DNA from: Thermoplasmata archaeon
GTDB lineage: Archaea; Thermoplasmatota; Thermoplasmata; Lutacidiplasmatales; UBA184
Length of the DNA: 64,000 nucleotides
Assembly: GCA_027315165.1 (NCBI GenBank)
Contig: DAHUYN010000006.1
Coordinates: forward strand, 60,708-124,707
Direction: 5' to 3'
The translations under genes and the position numbers were made by a program. This document shows, piece after piece, positions 50,894-60,191 of this stretch. The notes below the pieces were generated by a model. The model was given only the letters and a program-made list of their open reading frames with translations. It ran no database searches and was not told the origin of the DNA. Every line of letters begins with the position of its first letter. Positions within the stretch are counted from its first letter, which is position 1.

Positions 50894-53800
50894 TCAGCCG
50901 CTCGGGGGAGCCGCGCCCTCGTCGTAGGGCTGTTCCGCCGGGCTCTCGGCCTGCGGCGCCGGCTCCGCGGGCGCCTCGGCCCCGTACTCCTGCATCGGGG
51001 CGGGGGGTTGTCGGCCGCCGCGGCGCGCGAGGAGGATGCCGATCACGAGCCCGACGACGAGCAACGCCGCCAGGAGCCCGAACGACAGCAGCATCCCCGT
51101 CGACGAGGAGGTCGTCGACGTCACCTTCGCGGGAGGCGGCGGGATCGGAGCGAAGGTCGCCTGCACCGAGAGCGGGCCCGTGACCGTCACCGTGGGGCTC
51201 GGCGTGGTCGTGTTCGTCCAGCCTGCGCCCGTGCCGTTCCAGCTCACGAACTCCTGGCCCGTGCTCGGCGTCGCCGAGAGCGTGACCTGCGAGCTCGCAT
51301 TGACCCAGGCGGAGGCGCTGACGGTTCCGCCCGTGCCCCCGTTGACGCTCACGAAGAACTGCTCGGAGTACGCGACCGTCACGGTCGTGTCGGTCGAGAC
51401 GGACGTGCTGACGTTCACGGTGTTCGAGATCCATCGAGTCCCCGTCCCCGTGTAGACCGCCGGGGCCGTGAGCTTGTAGGTGCCGTTGAGCCCAGCGATG
51501 ACCAGGGAGCTGCCCGTGCCCGTCGCGCCGGTCGTGCCGACCGAGACACTCCAGCTGACCGTCGCCGGCAGGCCCGTCTGGGCCACCGTGAGCGAGTAGA
51601 CGGTCGGCGGCGGGATCGGTGTCGGCAGGAACTGGGCGGTCTCCGTGATGGGACCCGCGGGCGTCACCGTGATCACGAGCGCCGTCGAGTTGACCGACCC
51701 GGCGCCGGTGCCGTTCCAGCCGGTCAGGCTGAACCCGGCCGACGGGACCGCCGTGAGCGTCGTCGGCGTGGCCCCCGCGAACCAGTAGGTCCCGGGCCCG
51801 CCGAGCGTGCTCGAGATCGTCCCGCCGGGCGTTGCCACGAGGCTCGCCGCGTACTCCGTCGCGTAGGCGACCGAGAGCGTGCCGTTCGCGACGAGCGCCA
51901 TCGAGCCTGCCGTGATCGTGAGGCTCGAGGAGATCGACGTGACGACGAACCGCGTCGTGTCGGAGCTGTTGAGATAGACCGTCGGCGCCGAGACCGCGTA
52001 CGTTCCGTTGGTGAGGTTGCCCACCTTGAACGGACCGACCCCCGTATAGGTGACCCCGCCGACCGAGACCGACAGCGGGACGCCGGCAGGGAGGCCGGAT
52101 GCGTTCACCGTGAGGTTCCAGGTGGGCGGCAGGTTCGGCCGGAACGTGCCGAGCTCCGTCACCGGGCCCAGCGGCGAGACCGTCGGGTTGACGGTGCCCG
52201 TAGAGACCGCACCGCTGCCCGCTCCCGTCCAGCCGACGAAGTGGTAGCCCTGCGACGGCGTCTCGTTGAGGGCGACGGAGCGCCCCCGATCGACCCACTG
52301 CGACCCGGGCGTCACCGAGCCGCCGACGCTCGACGTCACCGTGAGGTAGTACATCGGCGAGTAGACGATCTCGACGATCGCCGAGCCGTTCAGGACGAAC
52401 GTGCCCGGGGCCTTCGATGTCGCCTGGGTCTCGTTCATCACGAACGGTAGGTACTCGACCGAGCTCGCGTAGTAGCCCGTGCCGCCGGCCATGTAGACCG
52501 CGGAGCCGTTCACCGAGTAGCTCGTGCCACCGCTCAAGGTCAGCAACGTCGTGCTCGTCGTGACCCCGATCGAGGTGCTGCCGAGCTCGAGCGACCACGC
52601 GGTCCCGTTGGGAAGGCCCGTGGCGACGAACTCGGTCGGGAAGTCCCCGCTTGAGGCGGCCGAGGCGCTGTAGGAGACCTTGACGAGCGGAGACGTCACC
52701 GCGTTGAGCGGGTCGATCGCCTTCGTCGAGGGGATCCAGAAGTTGCTCGAGCCGTCCGGGATCGTCCAGAGCGTATAGTAGACCGGCCCCGCCGATGCGT
52801 CGACCGTGATCGCCGGGCCTGTCGAGTTGTAGTAGGTCCAGGGACCGGTGGCCGAGTTGCCGATACTGACGCCCCAGTTCGTGCCGTTGGGGAGACCGTT
52901 CTCCTCGAACGTCAGCGGGAACGTCAGGTTCATGCACCCGCCGCCGTAGGCCGTATTGCGGCACCACGCCAAGAACAGGAAGTTCGCCGTTTCGTTGATG
53001 GGACCGTTCGCCGTGAACGTCACGTTGTCGTTGGTCGTGCTCACGCTACCGTTGCCGATCCCCGTCCACGATTGGAACGAGAGATTGAGGCAGATGTAGC
53101 AGAACGAAGTGGCGTAGTTGTGCGGCGAGATCGACTCTGAGATCGAGGTACCGAGGGCGACCCACGTGGCACTCGGTGCGGGGCTCATCGTGTAGTTCGC
53201 GTAGCCGTACTGCAGGTAGTAGTACTCGATCGGCGGCACGGTGAGAACGTTGACGAGAACCTGCTCGGTGTAGGTCGCGGTGACCGTCGTGCTCGCGGCG
53301 AAGGAGGTGGGGCTCGTCGAGGAGAGGGTCGCGTAGTAGTTGACCCCGTAGCTCGTGTTGACCTCGTCGACGTTGAACTGGACGACCTGGCTCGGAGGGA
53401 CCCCCGAGACCGTGATCGTGCTCCCGGCCGTCGCGGTGAACTGGTTGTACTGGACCGACGCGCTCCAGCTCGCCCCCGAGGGAAGCCCGGTCTCCGAGAA
53501 GGTGAGCGAGATGCCGGTGCCCTCGAACAGGGTCGACGTCACGACCTCCGAGCCACCCGTGCCGTAGGCGAAGTAGCAGTAGCTGAACGCGGGACAGTTC
53601 AGGAGCGTCCATGCGAGCATCACCTTGTCGCCGGCCGTCACCATCGAGGAGTAGGTCCCGGGCCACGGGCTGTAGAAGTAGTAGCGGCCGTAGTCGAACG
53701 GCATCTCCGAGGCGTACGGGTACACCGTGACCGGGCTCGTCCAGGTGAGGCCCCCGTCGGTGCTGTTCATGTAGAACTGCTGGGCCAAGTGGCACTGGTC

Positions 53801-55435
53801 GGTTCCCGGCGTACAGACGGCGGCGTTGAGGAACGAGAACTGGAGGTGAACCGTCCCGCGGTCGTCGACGGCGATCGACGGGTTGTAGGCGCTCGAGTAC
53901 CAGCCGCCGTTCGGGTTGATCATCGACGACGGCAGAACGTTGTCCGGCGCCGACCAGCTGCTGGCGTTGTTCGTCGAGTCCTGGACGAAGATGGTCTCGC
54001 CCTGGTAGTAGGTGCTGCAGTAGAAGCCGTAGACCCCCTCGTTCAGGCAGTAGTTCCCCGCCAGCCCGGCGGCGTAGGTGACGTAGACCTCCCCCGTGAC
54101 GGTGCTGTAGGCGAGGTACGGCTCGGGATCGAAGTAGGTCGACGGGTAGAACAGGTCCACCCACTGCGCGTACTTCGTGGCCGCCGCGTAGGTAAAGGTG
54201 GTGCCGTTGTTCGTCGTGGTCGCGACCTCGATGGTCGCGGTGTAGTTGTAGCTGCAGCACGGGGTCGTGACGTAGGTGGAGCCGAGCCCGGTCGTGTAGG
54301 CGACGAAGACGCGCCCGTTCGGGGCCACGAGGATGTTCGGGTTGCCCGCGATCTGCGTGGTGTCGCTGTAGGAGTAGTCGTAGCCCGAGACCGTCGTCAG
54401 CGTGACCGGCTTGCTCCAGTTGAGCCCGCTGTCGTTCGAGTAGGCGAACTCGACCGAGCCGGAGACCGTCGTCGAGCAGCAGTAGTACAAGGGCTTCTCG
54501 ACCGTCTCCCAGGTCGCGTAGATCGTGTCGCCGATCGCCGTGATCGACGGACGGAGGTCAGGGAACCCGGCCTGCGGGCAGCTCGTGAGGTTCGTCTCGT
54601 TGACGACCGTCGGCGTCGACCAGGAGGTCCCGTTGTTGTAGCTGAACGCCATCACGAGGCGCGCGTAGTCGATGTGGTAATAGTTCCCGCAGTACATGTT
54701 CTCGGGCGGAGCGGTGTACGAGTACGTGGACTGGCTCGAGTAGTTGTACTCGATGTAGGCCATCGCGAACGTGCCGTTGGGCAGGGAGGTCAGCGACGGC
54801 TGGAACGCGCTCGAGTAGTTCGCCCCGCCGCCCGTGCACACCGGGTTGCCCACGTAGATCGGGTTCGACCAGGTCGTGCCGAAGTCCGGCGAGACGATGA
54901 AGCCGACCTCCGTGTCCGCGTCGGGCACCGAGGAATTGCCGACCATCGCGCGGCACGGGGACTGGTTCGTGTAGGCCGTGTAGGCCACGCCCGTGTACCC
55001 GCTCGTCGTCACGTTCGCGGACGGCTCGTTCGTGTTGTTCCAGCAGAAGTAGGCGTACGGACACGTGTTCGTGCCCGTCGGGGGGTTGGCGACCGCGTGA
55101 CTCTCGAAGAAGGTCCCCCGGCCCGACGAGGCTGCCGGAAGCACTCCCGCGGGCTGCGACACTTTCGGGGCACTCGAGCCGGCGCTGGAAGCGGCCGAGG
55201 CGTGCAGGGCCGACTGGGTCGTCGACACGGGCAGGGTCGTCGAGGCGAGCGTACCCGCTACGGTCGGGCTGGCACTGGCGCCGCCGATCACGGCGAGGGC
55301 ACTCACGAGCATCAGCGCGACCACGGCCAGGGCGCCGAGTGCGGAGGCGCTCCGACGGGCGCGCGAGGGACTCGCGCGCGACGCCGCGAGCGGCGTCGAG
55401 GAGGCCCCGGTCGAGTTCGTCGACGGCTCACTCAT
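50894..55435 (-). CDS. Giant surface protein: Asp-box propeller with alternating GLP and InlB-like repeats
   Basis: 1513 residues. A signal-anchor helix (ALGALAVVALMLVSALAVIG) is followed by a propeller of about 550 residues with degenerate Asp boxes (SPDFGTTWS, SYNNGTSWS, SNDSGLNWS, TTNNGTTF, STDGGLTW). The C-terminal half alternates two beta-domains: five with a GLPxGxxW-type opening (GLPSGASW, GLPNGTNW, GLPNGTAW, GLPAG, GLPATVSW) and about four InlB-like ones (GGSV or GGTV ... GYxFVGWTGxGxG). A C-terminal helix (LLSFGLLAALLVVGLVIGILLA) and the tail RRGGRQPPAP with acidic end complete it. The ATG overlaps the stop of the upstream paralogue (ATGA). Confidence 0.86.
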   Translation of the reverse strand: MSEPSTNSTGASSTPLAASRASPSRARRSASALGALAVVALMLVSALAVIGGASASPTVAGTLASTTLPVSTTQSALHASAASSAGSSAPKVSQPAGVLPAASSGRGTFFESHAVANPPTGTNTCPYAYFCWNNTNEPSANVTTSGYTGVAYTAYTNQSPCRAMVGNSSVPDADTEVGFIVSPDFGTTWSNPIYVGNPVCTGGGANYSSAFQPSLTSLPNGTFAMAYIEYNYSSQSTYSYTAPPENMYCGNYYHIDYARLVMAFSYNNGTSWSTPTVVNETNLTSCPQAGFPDLRPSITAIGDTIYATWETVEKPLYYCCSTTVSGSVEFAYSNDSGLNWSKPVTLTTVSGYDYSYSDTTQIAGNPNILVAPNGRVFVAYTTGLGSTYVTTPCCSYNYTATIEVATTTNNGTTFTYAAATKYAQWVDLFYPSTYFDPEPYLAYSTVTGEVYVTYAAGLAGNYCLNEGVYGFYCSTYYQGETIFVQDSTNNASSWSAPDNVLPSSMINPNGGWYSSAYNPSIAVDDRGTVHLQFSFLNAAVCTPGTDQCHLAQQFYMNSTDGGLTWTSPVTVYPYASEMPFDYGRYYFYSPWPGTYSSMVTAGDKVMLAWTLLNCPAFSYCYFAYGTGGSEVVTSTLFEGTGISLTFSETGLPSGASWSASVQYNQFTATAGSTITVSGVPPSQVVQFNVDEVNTSYGVNYYATLSSTSPTSFAASTTVTATYTEQVLVNVLTVPPIEYYYLQYGYANYTMSPAPSATWVALGTSISESISPHNYATSFCYICLNLSFQSWTGIGNGSVSTTNDNVTFTANGPINETANFLFLAWCRNTAYGGGCMNLTFPLTFEENGLPNGTNWGVSIGNSATGPWTYYNSTGPAITVDASAGPVYYTLWTIPDGSSNFWIPSTKAIDPLNAVTSPLVKVSYSASAASSGDFPTEFVATGLPNGTAWSLELGSTSIGVTTSTTLLTLSGGTSYSVNGSAVYMAGGTGYYASSVEYLPFVMNETQATSKAPGTFVLNGSAIVEIVYSPMYYLTVTSSVGGSVTPGSQWVDRGRSVALNETPSQGYHFVGWTGAGSGAVSTGTVNPTVSPLGPVTELGTFRPNLPPTWNLTVNASGLPAGVPLSVSVGGVTYTGVGPFKVGNLTNGTYAVSAPTVYLNSSDTTRFVVTSISSSLTITAGSMALVANGTLSVAYATEYAASLVATPGGTISSTLGGPGTYWFAGATPTTLTAVPSAGFSLTGWNGTGAGSVNSTALVITVTPAGPITETAQFLPTPIPPPTVYSLTVAQTGLPATVSWSVSVGTTGATGTGSSLVIAGLNGTYKLTAPAVYTGTGTRWISNTVNVSTSVSTDTTVTVAYSEQFFVSVNGGTGGTVSASAWVNASSQVTLSATPSTGQEFVSWNGTGAGWTNTTTPSPTVTVTGPLSVQATFAPIPPPPAKVTSTTSSSTGMLLSFGLLAALLVVGLVIGILLARRGGRQPPAPMQEYGAEAPAEPAPQAESPAEQPYDEGAAPPSG

Positions 55436-58400
55436 TGGTTGGCCTCCGTTGTCCCGGCATCAGGAGCACTCGTTGTGGACTCGCCGGACTCCTCGGGGGG
55501 ACCCGGGGGAGAGCGCCGGCGGCGGGCCAAGAGCATTCCGAGCACCAGTCCGATGAGGAGACCGACGATCGCGAGCCCGATCCAGGCGATCGGACTCGAC
55601 CAGATCGAGCTGGTCCCCGTCGTCGTCTGCGTACCGGGCGTGAGCAGGGGCGCGAACGTCGCCACTTCCGTGATCGGCGCCGTCACCTTGACGCTCTGGT
55701 TCGCGATCGGGCCGTTGTACGAATTCGCGCCGGTCCCGGCCCATCCGACGAAGCTGTAGCCGCTCGCGGGGGTCGCGCTGAGGAGAACCGAGCCGCTCTG
55801 AGCGAACCAGCCGGAGGCCGGGTGGACCGTGCCGCCGACGGTCGTCTCGATCTGGACCCAGAAGCTCAGCGAGAAGCTCACCGTGAGCGTTGTGTTGTGC
55901 GTCACGGTGATCGAGGGCTGAACGCCGATCGGCGTGTACTCGGTGAGCCCGTCGGGCGAGAGCGCGTTGCCGACCGAGACGGTCAGCGGCCCACCCGCAT
56001 GGAGCCCGTTCACGATGATGTCGCTCCCGGTGGACGAATAGCCGGTGCCGTTGAGCGCGACCGACCACGAGGTTCCCGAGGCGAGCGCCGTCGCGAGGTG
56101 GAAGTCGACCCAGAACACCGGGATCACCGGCGGCGTCGGCAGCGCGAACGACGCGAGCTCCGTCACGGGTCCGGCCATGACGATCGTCTCCTGCGAGACC
56201 GGGCCGGGTCCGGTGAAGCTGCCGAGACCGGTGCCGTTCCAGCCCAGGAAGACGTACCCCGTCTGCGGCGTCGCCCCGAGGGTGACCGTCGCGCCGGAGG
56301 AGACCCAGACGCTCGTCGTGTAGGTGGCGAAACCGATCGTCGCGGAGGCGTAGCCGCCCGCCGTCTGCTGCAGCGTGAGCAGATACTGCGCCGCAAAGTT
56401 CTCCGTGACGACCGTGCTCCCCGTCGTGCAGATCGTCGACGAGAGGTGGCTCGTCGGGATATAGCGGGTGAGCTGGTTCGCCGAGTACGCGTAGGGGATG
56501 GAGAGCGGGTACTGCGATCCCGGCGCGTTGCACGCGAGGAGGTTGTGGACGACGAGGGTCGAGTGGTTTGTCGAGTAGCCGATCCCGCCGACGAACACGG
56601 ACCACCAGGTCGAGTTGTCCAACCCGACCGCCACGAACGTCAGGTTGAAGCGGCTTCCGGGGACCGGGTAGAACACCGCCGACTCGACGATCGGTCCGTT
56701 CGCGGTGACCGACGCCGTCGCGTTCGAGCCGGTGTAGCTTCCCGCACCCGTGCCGGACCAACCGCCGAAGACGTAGTTCGTCCCGGCCGTCGCGACGTAG
56801 GAGGCGGAGGCGCCAGAGACGAGCCAGTGCGCGCCGGCGGCGCTGACAGTCCCACCCGTCGAGGCGCCGACGCTGACCTCAAAGCTCTGGGCGAAGTCGA
56901 TCGTGTAGGTCGAGCCGGTCGTCACGGACATCGTCGCGGAGACACCGGTCGGCGCAAAGCCCACGGTCGAGTTCTGCGAGGTCACCGGGAACGCCTGGAC
57001 CGGGAAGGTCCCGGGTCGCGTCGACACGTTGATCCACGGCGTGTCCGAGCTGTAGGTCGTCCCGTTGAAGGCGAAGTGCCACACGGTCCCGGCGGTGAGG
57101 CCCTGGGCCTCGAACGAGACCGTCCCCAACGGCGCCGAGAGGTCGATGTAGGCGAAGGTCAGGTTGATCTCCGGATTCAGCGGGATGATCACCGGGCTCG
57201 CGGGGGTCGAGCTGCCGATGTAGCCCCAGCCCGCGGTCGACGACGTGGCGCTGATCTGCCCGATCGTGTGCGCGCCGGTCTCGACCGAGGAGATCGTGAC
57301 CGACGTCGTACCGGCCGCCGAGTAGTTGGTGCCGTCGAACGTGAAGCTGTAGGTCGACGTCGACGGGAGCCCGATCGGGTTCACCTGGACGTTGTAGTAG
57401 CTGAGACCCGCCCACCAGGCCGTCTCGTTCACCGGCGTGCCCATCGTGACGTTCGCCCAGGAGCCGCCGCCCGTGTAGTTGCCGAGGCCGGTGCCGTTCC
57501 AGAACGACGGATAGACCCCGTCGCTGTAGGTCTCGAGCGTGACGACGGTCCCCGCCGCGAAGTACCAGGGGAAGGCCGGCGTCGTGTAGGTGCCCACGCA
57601 GCCCGTGCAGAGGAACGTCTCGTTGTAGAAGTAGTAGTAGTCACCGGTGTAGCTCCCACCAATGTACGCCTGGATCTCACCGTATTCGACGTGGTTGAAC
57701 GGTTGGTAGAACGCGACCAGCCCGTACTGAACCGAGTAGTTGAACACGATCGTCGCGTTCGTCGTGAAGGTCTGCTCCTCGCTCACGCCGGTGCCGGGTG
57801 CGATGATCGTATTGTACGAGGCGGGGACGTTGTCCGCGATGACCGTGACCGTCACGTTGTAGGGGATGTCCGTGACGGTCATCGACGGCGAGGTCGTCGC
57901 GAGCCGGTAGCCGTTGAGCATGAACGACCAGTTCGTGCCGACCGGGAGGTTCTGCTCGGTGAAGTTCACCGAGACCGTCTTGCCCGTGTACGGGAAGGCG
58001 ACCTCAAGACGGTTCGAGTAGCTGTAGTTGTAATAGAAGTTGTAGCCCTGGCCGGTGTAGACGGAGCTATAGGTGTTGCTTTCCGGCTCACCGAGCGTGA
58101 ACCCGAACACCGGGTACGTCGAGTTGAGGCCCAGCGCGGCCGTCTTCAGCCCGAAGTAGTTGTCGAAGCAGTAGTAGTACGAGCACGAGGCCGTCTTATG
58201 GTCGTAGTCGACCACGGCCGGCGCCGTCCAGGTGATCCCGTCGGTGCTCGAGGCCTCCCACTGCGAGAACGTGTACTCGACGGGTGAGCAGCTCGACCCA
58301 TAGCAGTAGGTGAGGTTCGACCAGGTGAACGTCACGTACAGGGTCGAACCGACCCACGCGATCGACGGGTTCCACACATCATCGGAGTTGCTCTGGTCGA

Positions 58401-59805
58401 GCGACGCCTGGATGGTCGTCGTCGTCCAGCCGGTGACGGTGAACGGCGAGCCGGTGCCGGCGTAGATGCCCATGCTGTAGTAATTGCTGTACGGGTAGGG
58501 GGAATTCTTCGTGTAGGTCCCCATCCACACGGCGTAGACGGTCTGGCCGTTCGCCGAGAAGACGAACTGGCTCGTCGGGGTCGACTGGAAGTAGCCTGGA
58601 AGATAGATCGCGTCCATGTAGCCGTTGGACTCGCCGAGACCGGTCTTGATCGTGAACGGCGCCGCCCAGGTCGTCCCGTTGTTCACGGAGGTCGAGAAGA
58701 CGAGGTTGGCACCGTAGTCGTAGCAGTAGCCAGATTGGTAGTTCACGCAGGTCTGGTTGGTGAAGTAGGAGACGCCGAGCGTGCCCGTCTTGTTGACCTG
58801 AAGCCAGCCGCCGAAGCTCGTGTAGCCATCGGTCGAGTTCGCCCCCGGCAGCGTGTACGGCCCGTTCCAGCTGACACCGCCGTTCGAGGAGTAGACAACG
58901 TTGAGGGCGATCGGGTTCCCGCAGCACGAGCCGTAGGCATAGCTGAGGGACGTGGTTGTCGTATTGCTGATGTTCTCGTAGAGAACGTAGACCGTGTCCC
59001 CGTAGGCCACGATCTGGGGTCGCGCGATGTTGCCGTTCGAGTTGATCGTGAGCGGCGCGGTGAACGACGCGCCGTTGTTCGTCGAACTCGTGAAGGCGAG
59101 GCCGTCGCCGGCACGGGAGCTGTACTCGTACTGGGGCGTGGTGCTGTTCTCCTCGACCCAGGCGCCGTAGATGAGACCGGACGACGAGGTCGTGAACGTC
59201 GGCTCGATGCCGTTGAAGTACGAGCAACCGCCGCCGCCGCTGATGTTGAGGGGGGTTCCGAAGTTCACGCCGCCGTTCGACGACGCGTCGAACGCGACGA
59301 CGTAGCTGAGGTTCCCGGGCTGGGACAGGCAGCCGGGGGGGTTGCCCTGCGTCGCATAGTCGTAGGCGACGCCAAGGTGCCCGTTCGAAAGCTTGAGGAG
59401 ATTCGGGTCCGTGAATCCCGAGTAACAGTAATTGAAACTGTAGTTGTAGTTGCCGGAGGAGAAGCCGCTGTGCGAGCAGGCTCCACCCTGAGTGACGTGG
59501 CTGGAGGCGAAGGTCGAGTTGTTCCCCCAGAAGGGGACGGTCGCGTTCGGGCCGGAGATGAGCGGGGAGCTCGGGAGCGCCCCCGATCCTCGGGCGGGCG
59601 GCGCAGCGGAGCCCGACGGGGACGTCGGAGTCGCCGCGGCGACGTGCGTCGGGCCTAGCGGCGCTCTCGGCGGAGCGGCAGCGGCGGCCGTCGGCCCTCC
59701 CACAAAGACCGTAGCGAGCCCGGTGGCGACGAGCGCCACGAGCACGAGGACCACAGAGATGTTTCTCAACCGGCGTGCGCGCCCCGAGTCCGAGACTCTG
59801 AGCAT
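55432..59805 (-). CDS. Giant surface protein, tandem paralogue of the downstream gene
   Basis: About 1457 residues with the same plan as the gene that follows: signal helix (NISVVLVLVALVATGLATVF), Asp-box propeller (SSNGGVNF, STNNGASF, SSNGGVSW, SVNNGTTW), then alternating GLP-type (NLPVGTNW, GLTAGTVW, LASGTSW) and InlB-like units (GGTVHPASGWF ... FVGWAGTGANSYNG). It ends in a C-terminal helix (AWIGLAIVGLLIGLVLGMLLA) and an RRRRSPPGPPEES-type tail. A strong TATA box lies about 36 nt before the ATG at 59805; a GTG at 59817 is 24 nt from it and would give a leaderless start. Tyr runs and N-x-S/T sites are frequent in the propeller. Confidence 0.86.
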   Translation of the reverse strand: MLRVSDSGRARRLRNISVVLVLVALVATGLATVFVGGPTAAAAAPPRAPLGPTHVAAATPTSPSGSAAPPARGSGALPSSPLISGPNATVPFWGNNSTFASSHVTQGGACSHSGFSSGNYNYSFNYCYSGFTDPNLLKLSNGHLGVAYDYATQGNPPGCLSQPGNLSYVVAFDASSNGGVNFGTPLNISGGGGCSYFNGIEPTFTTSSSGLIYGAWVEENSTTPQYEYSSRAGDGLAFTSSTNNGASFTAPLTINSNGNIARPQIVAYGDTVYVLYENISNTTTTSLSYAYGSCCGNPIALNVVYSSNGGVSWNGPYTLPGANSTDGYTSFGGWLQVNKTGTLGVSYFTNQTCVNYQSGYCYDYGANLVFSTSVNNGTTWAAPFTIKTGLGESNGYMDAIYLPGYFQSTPTSQFVFSANGQTVYAVWMGTYTKNSPYPYSNYYSMGIYAGTGSPFTVTGWTTTTIQASLDQSNSDDVWNPSIAWVGSTLYVTFTWSNLTYCYGSSCSPVEYTFSQWEASSTDGITWTAPAVVDYDHKTASCSYYYCFDNYFGLKTAALGLNSTYPVFGFTLGEPESNTYSSVYTGQGYNFYYNYSYSNRLEVAFPYTGKTVSVNFTEQNLPVGTNWSFMLNGYRLATTSPSMTVTDIPYNVTVTVIADNVPASYNTIIAPGTGVSEEQTFTTNATIVFNYSVQYGLVAFYQPFNHVEYGEIQAYIGGSYTGDYYYFYNETFLCTGCVGTYTTPAFPWYFAAGTVVTLETYSDGVYPSFWNGTGLGNYTGGGSWANVTMGTPVNETAWWAGLSYYNVQVNPIGLPSTSTYSFTFDGTNYSAAGTTSVTISSVETGAHTIGQISATSSTAGWGYIGSSTPASPVIIPLNPEINLTFAYIDLSAPLGTVSFEAQGLTAGTVWHFAFNGTTYSSDTPWINVSTRPGTFPVQAFPVTSQNSTVGFAPTGVSATMSVTTGSTYTIDFAQSFEVSVGASTGGTVSAAGAHWLVSGASASYVATAGTNYVFGGWSGTGAGSYTGSNATASVTANGPIVESAVFYPVPGSRFNLTFVAVGLDNSTWWSVFVGGIGYSTNHSTLVVHNLLACNAPGSQYPLSIPYAYSANQLTRYIPTSHLSSTICTTGSTVVTENFAAQYLLTLQQTAGGYASATIGFATYTTSVWVSSGATVTLGATPQTGYVFLGWNGTGLGSFTGPGPVSQETIVMAGPVTELASFALPTPPVIPVFWVDFHLATALASGTSWSVALNGTGYSSTGSDIIVNGLHAGGPLTVSVGNALSPDGLTEYTPIGVQPSITVTHNTTLTVSFSLSFWVQIETTVGGTVHPASGWFAQSGSVLLSATPASGYSFVGWAGTGANSYNGPIANQSVKVTAPITEVATFAPLLTPGTQTTTGTSSIWSSPIAWIGLAIVGLLIGLVLGMLLARRRRSPPGPPEESGESTTSAPDAGTTEANQ

Positions 59806-59835
59806 GCGCCGCCCCACCGCGACCCCTGTTAAATA

Positions 59836-59845
59836 CCTTTATACA
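59836..59845 (-). promoter_or_regulatory. Strong TATA box of the tandem surface-protein operon
   Basis: tgtataaagg on the minus strand, followed by gtatttaac, is the most AT-rich patch in the neighbourhood and matches the archaeal TATA consensus well. It would drive the two giant paralogues 59805-50894. Confidence 0.6.
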
Positions 59846-59891
59846 ATTGCCAGACGGGAAACCTCGGGGTTTACGCTCCTCTCCGGTGGGC

Positions 59892-59910
59892 CGGCGGGTC
59901 GGGCCCGCCG
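59892..59910. promoter_or_regulatory. Short inverted repeat in the 59.9-kb divergent gap
   Basis: A 7-bp stem (cggcggg / cccgccg) around a 5-base loop lies between the surface operon promoter and the small membrane gene at 59954, whose own weak TATA-like cgttttga is at about 59923-59930. It may be an operator, or chance in such GC-rich DNA. Confidence 0.25.
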
Positions 59911-59953
59911 AACGCACCGAATCGTTTTGAACCGGGACAGTGCTGACGGGTCG

Positions 59954-60169
59954 ATGGCCGGGTACGCGGACGCCGCCCATGTCGCCGTGAAGAGCCCCGT
60001 CTCGATCCCATGGGTGGTCCTCGCCTCGGCGCTCGCCGGTCTCGGGGTCTTCGCGATGGTCCTCTTCCTCTACACGTTCCAGTTGATCTACCTCGGCGGG
60101 ATCCTTCCGATCGTCACCGGGACCCTCATGCTGTTCGACCGCCGGGCCGGGGCCGACAGCGCCGCGTAG
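59954..60169 (+). CDS. Small two-helix membrane protein upstream of IPK
   Basis: 71 residues. Two hydrophobic helices (about 16-40 and 43-60: VSIPWVVLASALAGLGVFAM and LIYLGGILPIVTGTLMLF), with a short charged end DRRAGADSAA. It begins the plus-strand run that continues 22 bases later with isopentenyl phosphate kinase. Its reading frame also extends upstream through antisense of the surface gene, but the ATG at 59954 fits the promoter. No family recognised. Confidence 0.6.
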   Translation: MAGYADAAHVAVKSPVSIPWVVLASALAGLGVFAMVLFLYTFQLIYLGGILPIVTGTLMLFDRRAGADSAA

Positions 60170-60191
60170 TCGAGCGTCCGGTCGATCCGTC

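Noticed and set aside
19179..59805. Calling the Asp-box propellers sialidases
   Set aside because: Asp boxes show the beta-propeller fold but occur in many non-enzymes. I could not place the catalytic Arg triad and Tyr/Glu pair.
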